From Pseudomonadota bacterium (GTDB taxonomy: Bacteria; Pseudomonadota; Gammaproteobacteria; Pseudomonadales; Halieaceae): DNA of 46,886 bases. How positions within the stretch are numbered: the first letter of the stretch is position 1; every line of letters begins with the position of its first letter. The translations under genes were made by a program, and so were the position numbers. The stretch is taken from positions 1-46,886 of the forward strand of contig PKCZ01000011.1 in NCBI GenBank assembly GCA_002862405.1, in the 5' to 3' direction. The notes beneath the pieces are model-generated. The model ran no database searches. It saw nothing but the letters and a program-made list of their open reading frames with translations, and was not told where the DNA came from. This document shows positions 29,404 through 39,086 of the stretch, in pieces.

Positions 29404-30594
29404 TCAGCTCACCAGCTGCGCGATGGTAACTGCAGGATCGACGTCAGCGTCGTAATCGACACCGTCAACTTCAAATCCGAACAACTGTAAAAACTCTTGT
29501 CGGTAACCCGTAAAATCAGACAGGTCTCTCAAATTGTCAGTGTCTATTTGATCCCATAGCCCAGCGACTTCTGTCTGAACCTCTGGCAGGAGCTCATGGT
29601 CATCCACGCGACAGCGGCCCTCATCGTCTAGCGGCTTATCGCCATAGAGTGCCTCTCGGAATAGCCTGTCGATCTGCTCAATACACCCCTCGTGAGTGCC
29701 TTTTGCTTTCATCACTTTAAACAGAATCGCGAGGTAGATTGGCATAGCGGGGATAGCGGCCGAGGCCTGGGTAACAACCGCCTTTAACACCGACACTCGC
29801 GCATCACCACCCTTTGCTGCCAGGCGATCTCGGATGGCGACGACTCGCTTATCAAGGTCTTTCTTTGCGGCGCCAATGGTCCCATGCCAGTAAATATCCC
29901 AGGTAATCTTCTCGCCAATGTAGGTATAGGCCGTTGTCTTTACACCTTCGGCCAAAACGCCCGCGTCATCGAGCGCTTCGATCCACATCTGCCAGTCCTC
30001 ACCGCCCATGACGGCTACCGTGTTGTCGATTTCCTCTTGAGAGGCGGGTTCGAGGTGAAACTCCTGAATGGTTCCCTTATCGGTATTGATCCCCTTTTGC
30101 ACCGCTGCGGATCCAATGGGCTTCAAAGTTGATACATGAACGGCGCCTGTCACAGGATGCGTACGGCGCGGTGCAGCAAGACTGTAAACAACAAGATCAA
30201 CCTGCCCTAAATCCTGTTTGATCAGATTGATAACGTTGTCTTTGAGCTCCCCCGAAAACGCATCGCCATTAATGCTCCTGGCATACAGTCCGGCGTCTTC
30301 GGCATAGCGATGAAAAGCGGCGGAATTATACCAACCGGCCGTTCCCGGCTTCTTCTCGTTCCCCTCTTTTTCAAAAAAGACGCCAATGGTGGATGCGCCA
30401 GAACCAAAAGCCGCCGTAATCCGAGACGCCAGTCCATAGCCCGTTGACGCCCCAAGCACCAGTACCCGCTTGGGTCCACCGACTAGATCGCCTTTCAATT
30501 TCACATGTTCAATCTGACGACGGACATTCTTATCACACCCAAGAGGGTGGGTCGTGGTACACAGAAATCCGCGAACTTTAGGCTTAATAACCAT
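29404..30594 (-). CDS. fabV: Enoyl-[acyl-carrier-protein] reductase FabV (NADH)
   Basis: Reduces trans-2-enoyl-ACP in the last step of each fatty acid elongation cycle. FabV is a long short-chain-dehydrogenase type. The start [19 protein letters not shown] is diagnostic; the nucleotide loop [11 protein letters not shown] follows, and [26 protein letters not shown] holds the Tyr-x8-Lys active site. FabV enzymes tolerate triclosan far better than FabI. I chose the ATG at 30594 to match the family start; 30609 is in frame. It is transcribed with the MBL-fold gene and divergent from the MAPEG gene. Confidence 0.96.
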   Translation of the reverse strand: MVIKPKVRGFLCTTTHPLGCDKNVRRQIEHVKLKGDLVGGPKRVLVLGASTGYGLASRITAAFGSGASTIGVFFEKEGNEKKPGTAGWYNSAAFHRYAEDAGLYARSINGDAFSGELKDNVINLIKQDLGQVDLVVYSLAAPRRTHPVTGAVHVSTLKPIGSAAVQKGINTDKGTIQEFHLEPASQEEIDNTVAVMGGEDWQMWIEALDDAGVLAEGVKTTAYTYIGEKITWDIYWHGTIGAAKKDLDKRVVAIRDRLAAKGGDARVSVLKAVVTQASAAIPAMPIYLAILFKVMKAKGTHEGCIEQIDRLFREALYGDKPLDDEGRCRVDDHELLPEVQTEVAGLWDQIDTDNLRDLSDFTGYRQEFLQLFGFEVDGVDYDADVDPAVTIAQLVS

Positions 30595-30710
30595 GGACTT
30601 AACTCTCAATCAAAATATCCGTGCGGAAGTCTAGCATGCAAGCAGTGTTTCGTTAGAGACTAGTGATGCGGTTTGGGCCGCACCTCGAATAACGATAACG
30701 GAGATCAACC

Positions 30711-31136
30711 ATGCAAGAATTCAACCCAATTTTGGGACCTGCGGCGCTACTCGCCACCTGGTCAGTCGTAATGTTTTTTATCTACGTCATCCGAGTCATG
30801 GGCTCAGGTGCAAAACTGGGCGAGCTGCCTCCCGGGTTTAGAGGCCCCGACGGCGAAGCTGACGCTCCCGACAAAATGAAGTGGACGCGCCACAACTACG
30901 AGCACCTGATGGAACAACCTACGGCCTTCTATGCACTGGTCATCATTCTCGCGATGGTCGGTGACACGTCGACACCATCACTCTATGCGGCTTGGACGTA
31001 TGCCATAGCTCGTATTCTTCACAGCTTCTGGCAAATGCAAGTGAACACCATTCCTGTTCGCTTTCTACTCTTTTCGATCGCGACCTTGGCACTGGCCATG
31101 CTCGGTATCCACGCGGTCATGTTTACGCTGCTTTAA
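30711..31136 (+). CDS. MAPEG family membrane protein
   Basis: A 141-residue, four-helix membrane protein of the MAPEG superfamily (membrane-associated eicosanoid and glutathione metabolism). The conserved part is WTRHNYEHLMEQPTAFYALVIILAM after a short loop, followed by YAIARILHSFWQ. Bacterial members are mostly uncharacterised; some have glutathione transferase or peroxidase activity. CGGAG precedes the ATG by 8 nt. A strong terminator follows the gene, so it is monocistronic. Function is inferred at superfamily level only. Confidence 0.85.
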   Translation: MQEFNPILGPAALLATWSVVMFFIYVIRVMGSGAKLGELPPGFRGPDGEADAPDKMKWTRHNYEHLMEQPTAFYALVIILAMVGDTSTPSLYAAWTYAIARILHSFWQMQVNTIPVRFLLFSIATLALAMLGIHAVMFTLL

Positions 31137-31179
31137 TAGCGTAGATGCTCTGGCATGCCCTGCCTAGGCACACGCTAAT

Positions 31180-31209
31180 GCCGGCTCGATTCAGAGCCGG
31201 CTTATTTTT
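31180..31209 (+). terminator. Rho-independent terminator after the MAPEG gene
   Basis: An 8-bp perfect stem GCCGGCTC / GAGCCGGC with a GATTCA loop is followed by TTATTTTT. It separates the MAPEG gene from the ROK kinase gene. Confidence 0.9.
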
Positions 31210-31255
31210 GACCCCCCAACGCTGGATGACGCTTCCTCTCGAGAAACCCTCCCCA

Positions 31256-32167
31256 ATGACTAGTAAACCTTTATTAGCAGCTATCGAGGCTGGCGGCACC
31301 AAATGCATCGTTTCGGTGGGTAGAGATCCAAACAAAGCAAAACGACACCGAGTTGAAACCGCCTCTCCCAGCGAAACTACATCATCGATTGAGCGAATTA
31401 TTCGCAAGGAAATCGGTCGCAACGGCCTAGACGCAATCGGTATCGCAAGTTTTGGCCCGCTTAACGTAGACCCCGAAAGCGCCGATTACGGGCAAATTGG
31501 GCCAACGCCGAAACCTCACTGGGAGGCCTTCAATCTTAGAGCGCATCTGCAGGAAGAATTTGATTGCCCTGTCATGTCGGAGTCGGACGTCAATGGTGCT
31601 GCGCTTGCTGAGGCACACTGGCAAGTCGACCGTCCTATTCAGCACTTAGCCTATGTCACGGTGGGTACGGGCATTGGTGTAGGCGTTGTGCAAAACGGCA
31701 GCATCGTTAATGGACGGTCACACCCAGAAATTGGCCACATTCGTGTCGAGCGACACCCAACTGATCGGACATTCTCGGGCACCTGCCCCTTTCACGGCGA
31801 TTGTTTAGAAGGACTGGCCTCTGGACCCGCCATCGTTGCTCGTTGGGGAGCCTCGCTGACCGAGCTTAGTCAGGACCATCCAGGTCTGGTGCTAGAAGGC
31901 TTCTATCTTGGTCAGTTAGCTGTGAATCTCGTCCTACATCATCGACCTGACGTCATCATTTTTGGCGGCGGTGTCTCGCAAGCACCAGGGCTCCTCGAGA
32001 GAATTCGGCATGAGTGTCTGCCGCTACTTGGGGACTACCTGCCCGAACTTGCATCCCCAGACGCCATGGAGACATTGATTGCATCACCGCGCCTAGAAAA
32101 CGATGCGGGAATACTGGGGGCCTTTATGATGGCCCAGCGCATATTTTCAAGAACCAACAATTCGTAA
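31256..32167 (+). CDS. ROK-family sugar kinase, probable fructokinase
   Basis: Phosphorylates a hexose, probably fructose, with ATP. The 303-residue protein starts AAIEAGGTKC (ATP-binding phosphate-1 loop). It continues with GIASFGPLNVD, YGQIGPTPKPHW (typical of ROK fructokinases such as GmuE/YdhR), VGTGIGVGVV and the zinc-binding GHIRVERH...CPFHGDCLEG. I chose the ATG at 31256 because the family begins MxKxLLAxIEAGGTK; longer reading frames run back through the terminator. A HexR-like operator overlaps its stop codon. Substrate is inferred from resemblance. Confidence 0.85.
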   Translation: MTSKPLLAAIEAGGTKCIVSVGRDPNKAKRHRVETASPSETTSSIERIIRKEIGRNGLDAIGIASFGPLNVDPESADYGQIGPTPKPHWEAFNLRAHLQEEFDCPVMSESDVNGAALAEAHWQVDRPIQHLAYVTVGTGIGVGVVQNGSIVNGRSHPEIGHIRVERHPTDRTFSGTCPFHGDCLEGLASGPAIVARWGASLTELSQDHPGLVLEGFYLGQLAVNLVLHHRPDVIIFGGGVSQAPGLLERIRHECLPLLGDYLPELASPDAMETLIASPRLENDAGILGAFMMAQRIFSRTNNS

Positions 32168-32177
32168 TAAAATTACA
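32163..32177. promoter_or_regulatory. HexR-like operator 1 upstream of edd
   Basis: CGTAATAAAATTACA differs in one base from the HexR-type palindrome TGTAATnnnATTACA. It overlaps the stop codon of the ROK kinase gene and lies about 37 nt upstream of the second site. It may help HexR bind cooperatively or loop. Confidence 0.6.
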
Positions 32178-32203
32178 TAAATGCAGGTTTAATCCGTTTT
32201 TAA

Positions 32204-32232
32204 TCGCCAAATATGTATTTTTATTACATAAT
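32204..32232 (+). promoter_or_regulatory. Predicted edd promoter with embedded HexR-like operator
   Basis: A possible -35 TCGCCA (32204-32209), a 17-nt spacer and -10 CATAAT (32227-32232). The palindrome TGTATTTTTATTACA (32214-32228) fills the spacer and contributes the first two bases of the -10. A bound repressor would block polymerase. The geometry repeats that of the gap promoter. The -35 match is weak (4 of 6), as expected for a regulated promoter. Confidence 0.65.
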
Positions 32233-32264
32233 ACGCATCTGTTAATTATAAGGTTCTAAAGGCT

Positions 32265-34070
32265 ATGCACGCCGATATTTTGCGCGTCACCCGCGCGATT
32301 GAAGAGCGCAGCAAAGACTTGCGTGACGACTACTTGAGTGACGTTGATGCGATGCGTTTGGGCGCACCGGATCGGAAGCAGCTCAGTTGCGGCAACCTCG
32401 CCCACGGTATGGCCGCCTGCTCCAGTGACGACAAGTCCGTCATCAAACTCATGGACGAAGCCAATATTGGCATTGTGACGGCACATAACGACATGTTGTC
32501 GGCCCACGAGCCCTATAAAGATTACCCAGAACGAATCAAAGCAGCGGCCCGACGTATGGGCAGCACCGCACAAATCGCTGGTGGTGTTCCCGCCATGTGC
32601 GATGGGGTAACGCAAGGCCAGTCAGGCATGGAGTTAAGCCTGTTCAGCCGCGATATCATCGCGCAAGCAACCGCAGTCTCGCTGTCTCACCAAATGTTTG
32701 ACGCGGCATTGCTTCTTGGCGTCTGCGACAAAATCATTCCGGGATTACTGATCGGTGCGCTGCAATTTGGGCACTTGCCAGTCATGACGGTACCCGCGGG
32801 ACCGATGACATCAGGTCTATCTAACAAAGAAAAAGTTCGGATCCGACAATTGTTTGCTGAGGGCAAAATTGGCCGCGATGAACTGCTCGAAGCGGAAAGC
32901 CAGTCTTATCACTCGCCAGGCACCTGTACTTTTTATGGCACAGCAAATAGTAACCAGGTCATGGTCGAAGCCATGGGTTTGCAGCTTCCCGGAAGCTCGT
33001 TCATCAATCCAGGCACGCCACTTCGCGATGCGCTGACGGACTTTGCCGCCGAGCACATCACACGCATCACCGCCCAAAGTCGAGACTATCGTCCCATGGC
33101 AGAGGTAGTTGATGCTCGCGCGCTGGTCAATGCCTTGGTCGCCCTTCTTGCATCAGGTGGCTCTACCAATCACTGCATTCACTTAATTGCGATCGCGCGA
33201 GCCGCTGGCTACCGCATGAACTGGTCAGATTTCGATGCGATCTCATCGGTAACGCCGCTCATTGCCCGCGTTTATCCGAACGGATCAGCGGATGTGAATC
33301 ATTTCCATGCCGCAGGTGGTACAGGCGCACTTTTCACTGCGTTATTAGATGCGGGCCTGATGCACGCCGATGCGAAGACCTGCTTTGGTAACGGGTTTGG
33401 TGACTTCTGTCAGGAGCCAACCCTGATTGACGGTCAAATCGAGTGGCGCTCGGCGGCGGCAACCAGCCTTGACCCTGAAATCCTTACAACACCGGCAATG
33501 CCCTTTGCACCCAATGGCGGCGTAAAGCTTCTAGAGGGCAATCTGGGACGCAGTGTCATCAAGACGTCAGCCGTTCAGGAGCAACACCACATTGTCGAGG
33601 CGCCAGCCGTTGTCATTGATGATCAGGATGATCTAAAGCCTCTCTTTGAAGCGGGTGAACTCGACAAGGATTGCGTTGTCGTTGTGCGCTTTCAGGGTCC
33701 TTCGGCAAATGGCATGCCCGAACTCCACAAGCTCACACCAATGCTCGGCGTATTGCAGGATAGAGGCCACAAAGTAGCCTTGGTGACCGATGGGCGTATG
33801 AGTGGCGCATCAGGTAAAGTTCCGGCAGCTATTCACTTGGTTCCCGAAGCATCGCAAGGGGGTCCGCTTGGTAAAATTCAGACCGGTGATGTAATTCGAT
33901 TGGATGCCACAACCGGCGAGCTGTCGGCGCACATCGATGAAACAGAATTAAAAAGCAGGACAGAAGCACAGGCACCCAATGTGCCGGGGACAGTCGGTCG
34001 CGGGTTGTTTGGCAACAATCGACTGGCCATCAGCAGCGCCGAGGAAGGCGCTTCGTCACTGTTTATTTGA
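32265..34070 (+). CDS. edd: Phosphogluconate dehydratase (Entner-Doudoroff)
   Basis: Dehydrates 6-phosphogluconate to 2-keto-3-deoxy-6-phosphogluconate (KDPG). The 601-residue protein belongs to the IlvD/Edd [Fe-S] dehydratase family. Visible motifs are [45 protein letters not shown], the [15 protein letters not shown] segment and the C-terminal [18 protein letters not shown] stretch ([21 protein letters not shown]). Cluster Cys residues lie in the first two and third of these. AAAGG sits close to the ATG. First gene of the edd-glk-eda-zwf-pgl operon; two HexR-like sites lie upstream. Confidence 0.98.
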   Translation: MHADILRVTRAIEERSKDLRDDYLSDVDAMRLGAPDRKQLSCGNLAHGMAACSSDDKSVIKLMDEANIGIVTAHNDMLSAHEPYKDYPERIKAAARRMGSTAQIAGGVPAMCDGVTQGQSGMELSLFSRDIIAQATAVSLSHQMFDAALLLGVCDKIIPGLLIGALQFGHLPVMTVPAGPMTSGLSNKEKVRIRQLFAEGKIGRDELLEAESQSYHSPGTCTFYGTANSNQVMVEAMGLQLPGSSFINPGTPLRDALTDFAAEHITRITAQSRDYRPMAEVVDARALVNALVALLASGGSTNHCIHLIAIARAAGYRMNWSDFDAISSVTPLIARVYPNGSADVNHFHAAGGTGALFTALLDAGLMHADAKTCFGNGFGDFCQEPTLIDGQIEWRSAAATSLDPEILTTPAMPFAPNGGVKLLEGNLGRSVIKTSAVQEQHHIVEAPAVVIDDQDDLKPLFEAGELDKDCVVVVRFQGPSANGMPELHKLTPMLGVLQDRGHKVALVTDGRMSGASGKVPAAIHLVPEASQGGPLGKIQTGDVIRLDATTGELSAHIDETELKSRTEAQAPNVPGTVGRGLFGNNRLAISSAEEGASSLFI

Positions 34071-34078
34071 GGGAAGTT

Positions 34079-35071
34079 ATGTCAGACGCGAGCATTGGCG
34101 CTAAGCCTCACTACCTAGTCGGTGATATCGGCGGTACCAATGCGCGCTTTGCCTATGTAACGCCCGAACAGGCTCAACCGCAGTCGCTCGCCAAATACCG
34201 TGTGGCCGACTTTCAGAACTTTGATGAAGTCATGGCAAGACTCATTACCGACTGGCAGGCGCTGGGATTACCCGAGGCGGGGCCCGCAAAAACCTGCTTG
34301 GCCGTCGCTGCGCCACCGCACCTGGAAACCATCAGCTTTACTAACAGCCCGTGGCGATTTGATCGCGCTTTGCTCGGGCGCTACCTGACCAACTCCTACA
34401 TCGAGATCATCAACGACTTTGCGGCTGTCGCACGCTCGCTGCCAGCGCTCTCCGCTGCACATGTCGAGCAGATTGGAGTGGGGGTTGTTGAGGCAGGACA
34501 ACCGATGGTGTCTATTGGTCCGGGAACAGGTACAGGCGTTGCCTCAGTGATTTTCGATAAGACAGGAGCGCCGCTCGTCCTTCAAGGCGAGGGTGGTCAC
34601 GTGGACTTCGCCCCGATCACCGACATGGAATTTGAGGTGCTTAAGCGACTTCGTGCTCGGTACGGACGCGTCTCAATCGAGCGCCTGCTGTGCGGCGCAG
34701 GCATCGTTAATATCTATCAAGCACTTGCCGAAATTCGAGGGGTTCACCCCGAATTCTCAACACCCCGTGATATCGGCGCCGCAGCCCAGCAAGAGTCGCC
34801 TCTGGCCTCTGAGACAATGGCCATGTTTTTTGCGGTACTCGGCTCCTCGGCAGGCAACTTGGCGCTGACCACGGGCGCCATGGGCGGTGTCTACATTGCA
34901 GGTGGTATCGCCCCACGCTACATCGACTTACTGCGCAAAAGCGACTTTCGCGCGCGCTTTTTAGCCAAAGGTCGGTTTGCCGACTACAACACCAACATTG
35001 GCACCTTCGTCATTACGCATGACGACCCAGGACTGCTGGGTGCAGCCCTCTGCCTTGGAGATAAGCGGTAA
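34079..35071 (+). CDS. glk: Glucokinase (Glk family)
   Basis: Phosphorylates cytoplasmic glucose to glucose 6-phosphate with ATP. The bacterial Glk family shows LVGDIGGTNARFA at the N-terminus, CLAVAAPPH, INDFAAVARSLP with the catalytic Asp, IGPGTGTGVA, and GEGGHVDFAP. About 330 residues. I chose the ATG at 34079 because GAGG lies 6 nt upstream; a TTG at 34067 overlapping the edd stop is also in frame. The eda ATG directly follows its stop. Having glk in the operon suggests that glucose enters unphosphorylated rather than by PTS. Confidence 0.96.
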   Translation: MSDASIGAKPHYLVGDIGGTNARFAYVTPEQAQPQSLAKYRVADFQNFDEVMARLITDWQALGLPEAGPAKTCLAVAAPPHLETISFTNSPWRFDRALLGRYLTNSYIEIINDFAAVARSLPALSAAHVEQIGVGVVEAGQPMVSIGPGTGTGVASVIFDKTGAPLVLQGEGGHVDFAPITDMEFEVLKRLRARYGRVSIERLLCGAGIVNIYQALAEIRGVHPEFSTPRDIGAAAQQESPLASETMAMFFAVLGSSAGNLALTTGAMGGVYIAGGIAPRYIDLLRKSDFRARFLAKGRFADYNTNIGTFVITHDDPGLLGAALCLGDKR

Positions 35072-35701
35072 ATGAGTTCTGTGTCTTACGCATTTTTAGA
35101 CAACGCACCCGTGATCCCCGTGATCGCAATCCAAAAGCTGGAGCACGCTGTGCCTTTGGCCGAAGCGCTGGTAGCCGGTGGCATTACGAACCTTGAGGTA
35201 ACGCTGAGAACCCAGCACGGACTCAAGGCGATCACCTTGATAAGAGATCAGGTAAAAGGCGCTAACGTTGGAGTTGGTACCGTATGCAACGCAACTGAAT
35301 TCGACTCGGCCGTCGACGCTGGCGCCAACTTCGTTGTATCACCTGGTCAATCTGATGCGCTATTTGATCGCGCATTGCTGACAAACATCCCGTTTTTGCC
35401 CGGTGCGGTAACAGCCACCGAAGTGATGGCATCAAAAGAAGCCGGTTTCAACGTATTGAAGTTTTTCCCTGCAAGCACCTCGGGCGGTGCCGCCGCCATA
35501 AAAGCATTTGCGGGGCCATTTGCAGATCTACAGTTCGTCCCAACTGGGGGTATCAATTTAGACAATGCTGGCAGTTATCTATCGCTTTCCAATGTTCGAG
35601 CGGTAGGTGGCTCTTGGTTGACGCCAGCGGATGCAATCCAAAACGGACAGTGGGAGCACATTACACAAATTGCACGCGAAGCGTCGCAGTTAGGCGCATA
35701 G
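35072..35701 (+). CDS. eda: KDPG aldolase (Entner-Doudoroff)
   Basis: Cleaves KDPG to pyruvate and glyceraldehyde 3-phosphate; many also act on 4-hydroxy-2-oxoglutarate. The 209-residue class I aldolase has PVIPVIAIQKLEHAVPLAEAL, EVTLRT (catalytic Glu), GVGTV, FVVSPG, and the Schiff-base Lys in VLKFFPAS, followed by FVPTGGI. The ATG abuts the glk stop (TAAATG), indicating coupled translation. It supplies the triose that Gap (encoded at 38036) oxidises. Confidence 0.97.
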   Translation: MSSVSYAFLDNAPVIPVIAIQKLEHAVPLAEALVAGGITNLEVTLRTQHGLKAITLIRDQVKGANVGVGTVCNATEFDSAVDAGANFVVSPGQSDALFDRALLTNIPFLPGAVTATEVMASKEAGFNVLKFFPASTSGGAAAIKAFAGPFADLQFVPTGGINLDNAGSYLSLSNVRAVGGSWLTPADAIQNGQWEHITQIAREASQLGA

Positions 35702-35717
35702 CTGGGGGAGCCACTAC

Positions 35718-37166
35718 ATGGCAGCGGTTGATTTAATTATTTTTGGGGCGTCGGGCGATCTGTCGGCGCGAAAACTGTTTCCTGCTCTACTCCAGTTAGA
35801 GCGACTCAATCTTTTGGAATCGGATCTGCGAATCGCCGCAGTTGCGCGAAGAGAGCAGTCTCTTGACGAATTCCTGCCGCTACTAAAGCAGAAGATGTCT
35901 TCTTACATGGGCAGCGATGCGCCGTCCGATAAAGAGTGGGAAAGTTTCACATCTCGGTTCAGCTACGTAACGGTCAATTTTTCTGAGCCCGAAAAATACG
36001 GTGAACTGCGCGAGTGGCTAGACGATGACCGCACTAGCCTATTCTACTTTGCAACGCCGCCTTCATTATTTGCGCCCATCTGTGAACACCTGAGCGAAAC
36101 TAATTGCCTCGCAGGCGACTGCCGCATTGTAGTTGAGAAGCCCATTGGCGAAAACCTCGAGTCATCAATCAAGGTCAACGAAACACTCGCTAAGTATTTC
36201 GATGAAAAGTCGATTTATCGAATCGATCACTACTTGGGAAAGGAAACCGTACAGAACCTGCTGGTACTTCGATTTGCCAATAGCTTTATCAACAGTCAGT
36301 GGGACAACACCTGCATTGATCACGTGCAAATTACGGTCGGTGAAATGGTGGGTATCGAAGGTCGCTGGACTTATTACGACAAGGTCGGTCAGTTGCGCGA
36401 CATGGTACAGAACCATTTGATGCAGCTCATGTGCTTGGTCGCCATGGAGCCACCCAACTCATTAAGAGCCGAGAGTATTCGAGACGAAAAAGTGAAGATC
36501 GTCCGAGCGCTTCGACGAATCGACTCGCAGTCTGTTAACGAAAAAGTGGTTCGCGGCCAGTACATCAACGGTTGGATTCGCGGCACAGCGGTGCCTGGTT
36601 ACCTCGACGAGGACGGCTGCGAAATGGACGCCAGTAACACGGAGACCTACATCGCGATCAAGGCTCATATTGATAATTGGCGCTGGTCGGGCGTTCCGTT
36701 TTACCTAAGGACCGGAAAGCGTCTGCCCGAGAAAGTCACTGAGATTGTTATTCAGTATAAGAACTTGCCACACAATATTTTCGGTGAGGGCGCCAACATC
36801 CCTAACAAGCTGGTTATTCGTTTGCAGCCCAATGAGGGTATCGAGCTCAGCATGGTCTCGAAGAAACAGAGCCTCAAAGAACGTATGTCACTGCAATCGC
36901 ATCTACTCGATCTGGACTTCAGGGAAAGCAGTGATTTGGACCGCATCCCGGATGCGTACGAGCGACTCTTCCTTGATGCTATCCAAGGCGATCAGTCCCT
37001 CTTTGTCGGCAAGGAAGAAATTGAGGAAAGCTGGCGTTGGTGCGACGAGCTGATCGACGCTTGTCAAAGTCAAAATGTACCTGCCCTTCCTTACCAGGCA
37101 GGCTCGTGGGGTCCCGCCAAAGCGGAGGTGCTGATCGAGAAGGATTTTAGGAGCTGGCATGTCTGA
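35718..37166 (+). CDS. zwf: Glucose-6-phosphate 1-dehydrogenase
   Basis: Oxidises glucose 6-phosphate to 6-phosphogluconolactone with NADP+ (or NAD+), opening both the Entner-Doudoroff and pentose phosphate routes. The 482-residue protein has the N-terminal dinucleotide loop IIFGASGDLSARKLFPAL, VVEKPIGENLESS, the active-site signature RIDHYLGKE, and the C-terminal FYLRTGKRLPEK. GGGGGAG lies 7 nt before the ATG. It overlaps pgl by 8 nt. Confidence 0.98.
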   Translation: MAAVDLIIFGASGDLSARKLFPALLQLERLNLLESDLRIAAVARREQSLDEFLPLLKQKMSSYMGSDAPSDKEWESFTSRFSYVTVNFSEPEKYGELREWLDDDRTSLFYFATPPSLFAPICEHLSETNCLAGDCRIVVEKPIGENLESSIKVNETLAKYFDEKSIYRIDHYLGKETVQNLLVLRFANSFINSQWDNTCIDHVQITVGEMVGIEGRWTYYDKVGQLRDMVQNHLMQLMCLVAMEPPNSLRAESIRDEKVKIVRALRRIDSQSVNEKVVRGQYINGWIRGTAVPGYLDEDGCEMDASNTETYIAIKAHIDNWRWSGVPFYLRTGKRLPEKVTEIVIQYKNLPHNIFGEGANIPNKLVIRLQPNEGIELSMVSKKQSLKERMSLQSHLLDLDFRESSDLDRIPDAYERLFLDAIQGDQSLFVGKEEIEESWRWCDELIDACQSQNVPALPYQAGSWGPAKAEVLIEKDFRSWHV

Positions 37167-37839
37167 GCAACATCGCTATGACAGCCGCGATGAGCTCGAT
37201 GCAGCGTTGACTGAGACGATTACAACTCAGCTCACGCGAGGCATTGCGTCTCGCGGATCCGCGAGTCTCGTTGTCTCAGGTGGCAGCACACCTCAGGGTC
37301 TATTTAAAACACTGTCATCAACCGAGCTCGATTGGGAAAAGGTGACTGTCTTGTTAGCCGATGAGCGGTGGGTACCCGAGACTCATGCGGACAGTAACTC
37401 AGCGATGGTCAAGTCGCTTCTGCTGCAAGGCAAAGCCGCCGCGGCAAACTGGATCGGTTTTGGTGCAGGGCAGGAAGATGCGGATGCAGAATTAGCGCGT
37501 ATCACCGAGATTCTGTCTGCTATGGATTCATTTGACGTAGTCATCCTTGGTATGGGTGCTGATTCCCACACAGCATCACTATTTCCCTGCTCTATTGAAT
37601 TGCCTGAGGGCTTGAGCACGACAGCGCCAGTGCTCATGACTCAGCCGACGACCGCGCCTCACAGACGTATCAGTCTCTCGAAGGACCGTTTACTCAAGAC
37701 GGAGCTGGGCATCATCCACTTGGTGGGCGACAGCAAGCTCGAAGTCTATGAAAAGGCAACGGCACATGCCGACGATGACATGCATCCCATTAGTCACTTC
37801 GCGCATCACGACCAGTTCTCGCTCTGGTTTGCACCCTAG
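37159..37839 (+). CDS. pgl: 6-phosphogluconolactonase (DevB type)
   Basis: Hydrolyses 6-phosphogluconolactone to 6-phosphogluconate. The 226-residue protein shows SLVVSGGSTPQGLFKTLS, LLADERWVPETHADSN, the GMGADSHTASLFP motif and RISLSKDRLL of the DevB/SOL family. Its ATG lies inside the end of zwf with GGAG 5 nt upstream. It is the last gene of the operon; a rho-independent terminator follows. Confidence 0.96.
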   Translation: MSEQHRYDSRDELDAALTETITTQLTRGIASRGSASLVVSGGSTPQGLFKTLSSTELDWEKVTVLLADERWVPETHADSNSAMVKSLLLQGKAAAANWIGFGAGQEDADAELARITEILSAMDSFDVVILGMGADSHTASLFPCSIELPEGLSTTAPVLMTQPTTAPHRRISLSKDRLLKTELGIIHLVGDSKLEVYEKATAHADDDMHPISHFAHHDQFSLWFAP

Positions 37840-37857
37840 CGCTGCAACTGATCAGAT

Positions 37858-37881
37858 GCCGGACCTCCTCCGGCTGTTTTT
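37858..37881 (+). terminator. Rho-independent terminator of the edd-glk-eda-zwf-pgl operon
   Basis: A 6-bp stem GCCGGA / TCCGGC with a CCTCC loop, then TG and five T, starting 19 nt after the pgl stop. Confidence 0.8.
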
Positions 37882-37985
37882 ACTGTTATCTCGCTGATGA
37901 TTTGAAGCTATCCGCAGCTGATCACGATAACTCGTCTCTAGAATATAACGCGCCAATCCGACCCAATCTCGTATGTGCGAACGCG

Positions 37986-38013
37986 AAAAAAAAAAGGGGG
38001 CACTAAGGCCCCC
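37986..38013 (-). terminator. Rho-independent terminator of gap
   Basis: On the minus strand a 6-bp stem GGGGGC / GCCCCC with a 6-nt loop is followed by ten T. It lies 22 nt after the gap stop codon. Confidence 0.92.
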
Positions 38014-38035
38014 AAACACTCACACTCAAAAACTG

Positions 38036-39064
38036 TTACGCGGCGTTGCTAACGTCCACCGATGCAGCGGCCATCAAACAACCGGTATCCAACATACGAT
38101 TAGAGAAGCCCCACTCGTTGTCGTACCACGAGAGCACCTTAACCAAACGTCCGCTGACACGCGTGTGATTTGCGTCGAAGTTGCTCGAATATGCGTTGTG
38201 ATTGAAGTCGGCAGACACTAAAGGCTGTGTATTGCAGGCCAGCACACCATAAGGGTCTGCTTTCGCCGCTGCTCCCAGAATCTCGTTAATCTCCTCAACC
38301 GTTGTGTCGCGACAGGCTGTGAAGGTCAAATCAATGAGCGAAACATTGATCGTAGGTACGCGCACGGCTAACCCATCCAACCGACCTTTCAGTTCAGGGA
38401 GAACAAGACCAATGGCTGCTGCTGCCCCTGTCTTTGTAGGGATCATGCTGTGTGTAGCCGATCTCGCTCGGTAAAGGTCCGAGTGGTAAACGTCACTCAA
38501 ATTCTGATCGTTCGTATAAGCGTGCACCGTGGTCATCAAGCCGTTCTCTACGCCCACTGTCTTATGGAGCGGCGCAATGATAGGCGCGAGGCAATTAGTT
38601 GTGCATGACGCGTTTGAAACGATAACCGCATCATCTGCAAGCACATCCTGATTCACACCGTAAACCACGGTCGCGTCAGCGTCGCCTGAAGGCGCCGAAA
38701 TCAGTACTTTGCGAGCACCGGCGCGCAAGTGAGCCGATGCCTTGTCTCGCGACGTGAAGATACCGGTGCACTCAAACACCACGTCAATTTTGAGATCACC
38801 CCAAGGCAGGTCTTCCGGACTACGCTCAGCAAACACCGCTATGCGATCACCATTGATGTTGAGTGCGCCATCTTCGACCGCAACGGTGGCACCAAAGCGA
38901 CCATGCGTCGTATCGAATTGAAGGAGATGTGCGTTGATTTCGGGAGTTCCCAGGTCGTTAATGGCGACAACACGAAGCCGTGAAGCCACATCGGGGCGCT
39001 CATACAGCGCGCGAAGAATATTTCTACCGATCCGACCAAATCCGTTGATTGCTACGTTAATCAT
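38036..39064 (-). CDS. gap: Glyceraldehyde-3-phosphate dehydrogenase, type I
   Basis: Oxidises glyceraldehyde 3-phosphate to 1,3-bisphosphoglycerate with reduction of NAD+. The 342-residue protein starts [15 protein letters not shown]37 after the second strand suggests NAD preference. The catalytic Cys is C154 in [12 protein letters not shown], followed by HAYTNDQ and SWYDNEWG. I chose the ATG at 39064, which has AAAGGGGGA 4 nt upstream; 39088 is in frame. It is divergent from hexR, and a HexR-like operator lies inside its promoter. Confidence 0.97.
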   Translation of the reverse strand: MINVAINGFGRIGRNILRALYERPDVASRLRVVAINDLGTPEINAHLLQFDTTHGRFGATVAVEDGALNINGDRIAVFAERSPEDLPWGDLKIDVVFECTGIFTSRDKASAHLRAGARKVLISAPSGDADATVVYGVNQDVLADDAVIVSNASCTTNCLAPIIAPLHKTVGVENGLMTTVHAYTNDQNLSDVYHSDLYRARSATHSMIPTKTGAAAAIGLVLPELKGRLDGLAVRVPTINVSLIDLTFTACRDTTVEEINEILGAAAKADPYGVLACNTQPLVSADFNHNAYSSNFDANHTRVSGRLVKVLSWYDNEWGFSNRMLDTGCLMAAASVDVSNAA

Positions 39065-39086
39065 AACGTCCCCCTTTGATTCACTC

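Noticed and set aside
30667..30682. Small hairpin TGCGG / CCGCA upstream of the MAPEG gene
   Set aside because: A 5-bp stem with no T tract and no known riboswitch context; too weak to call.
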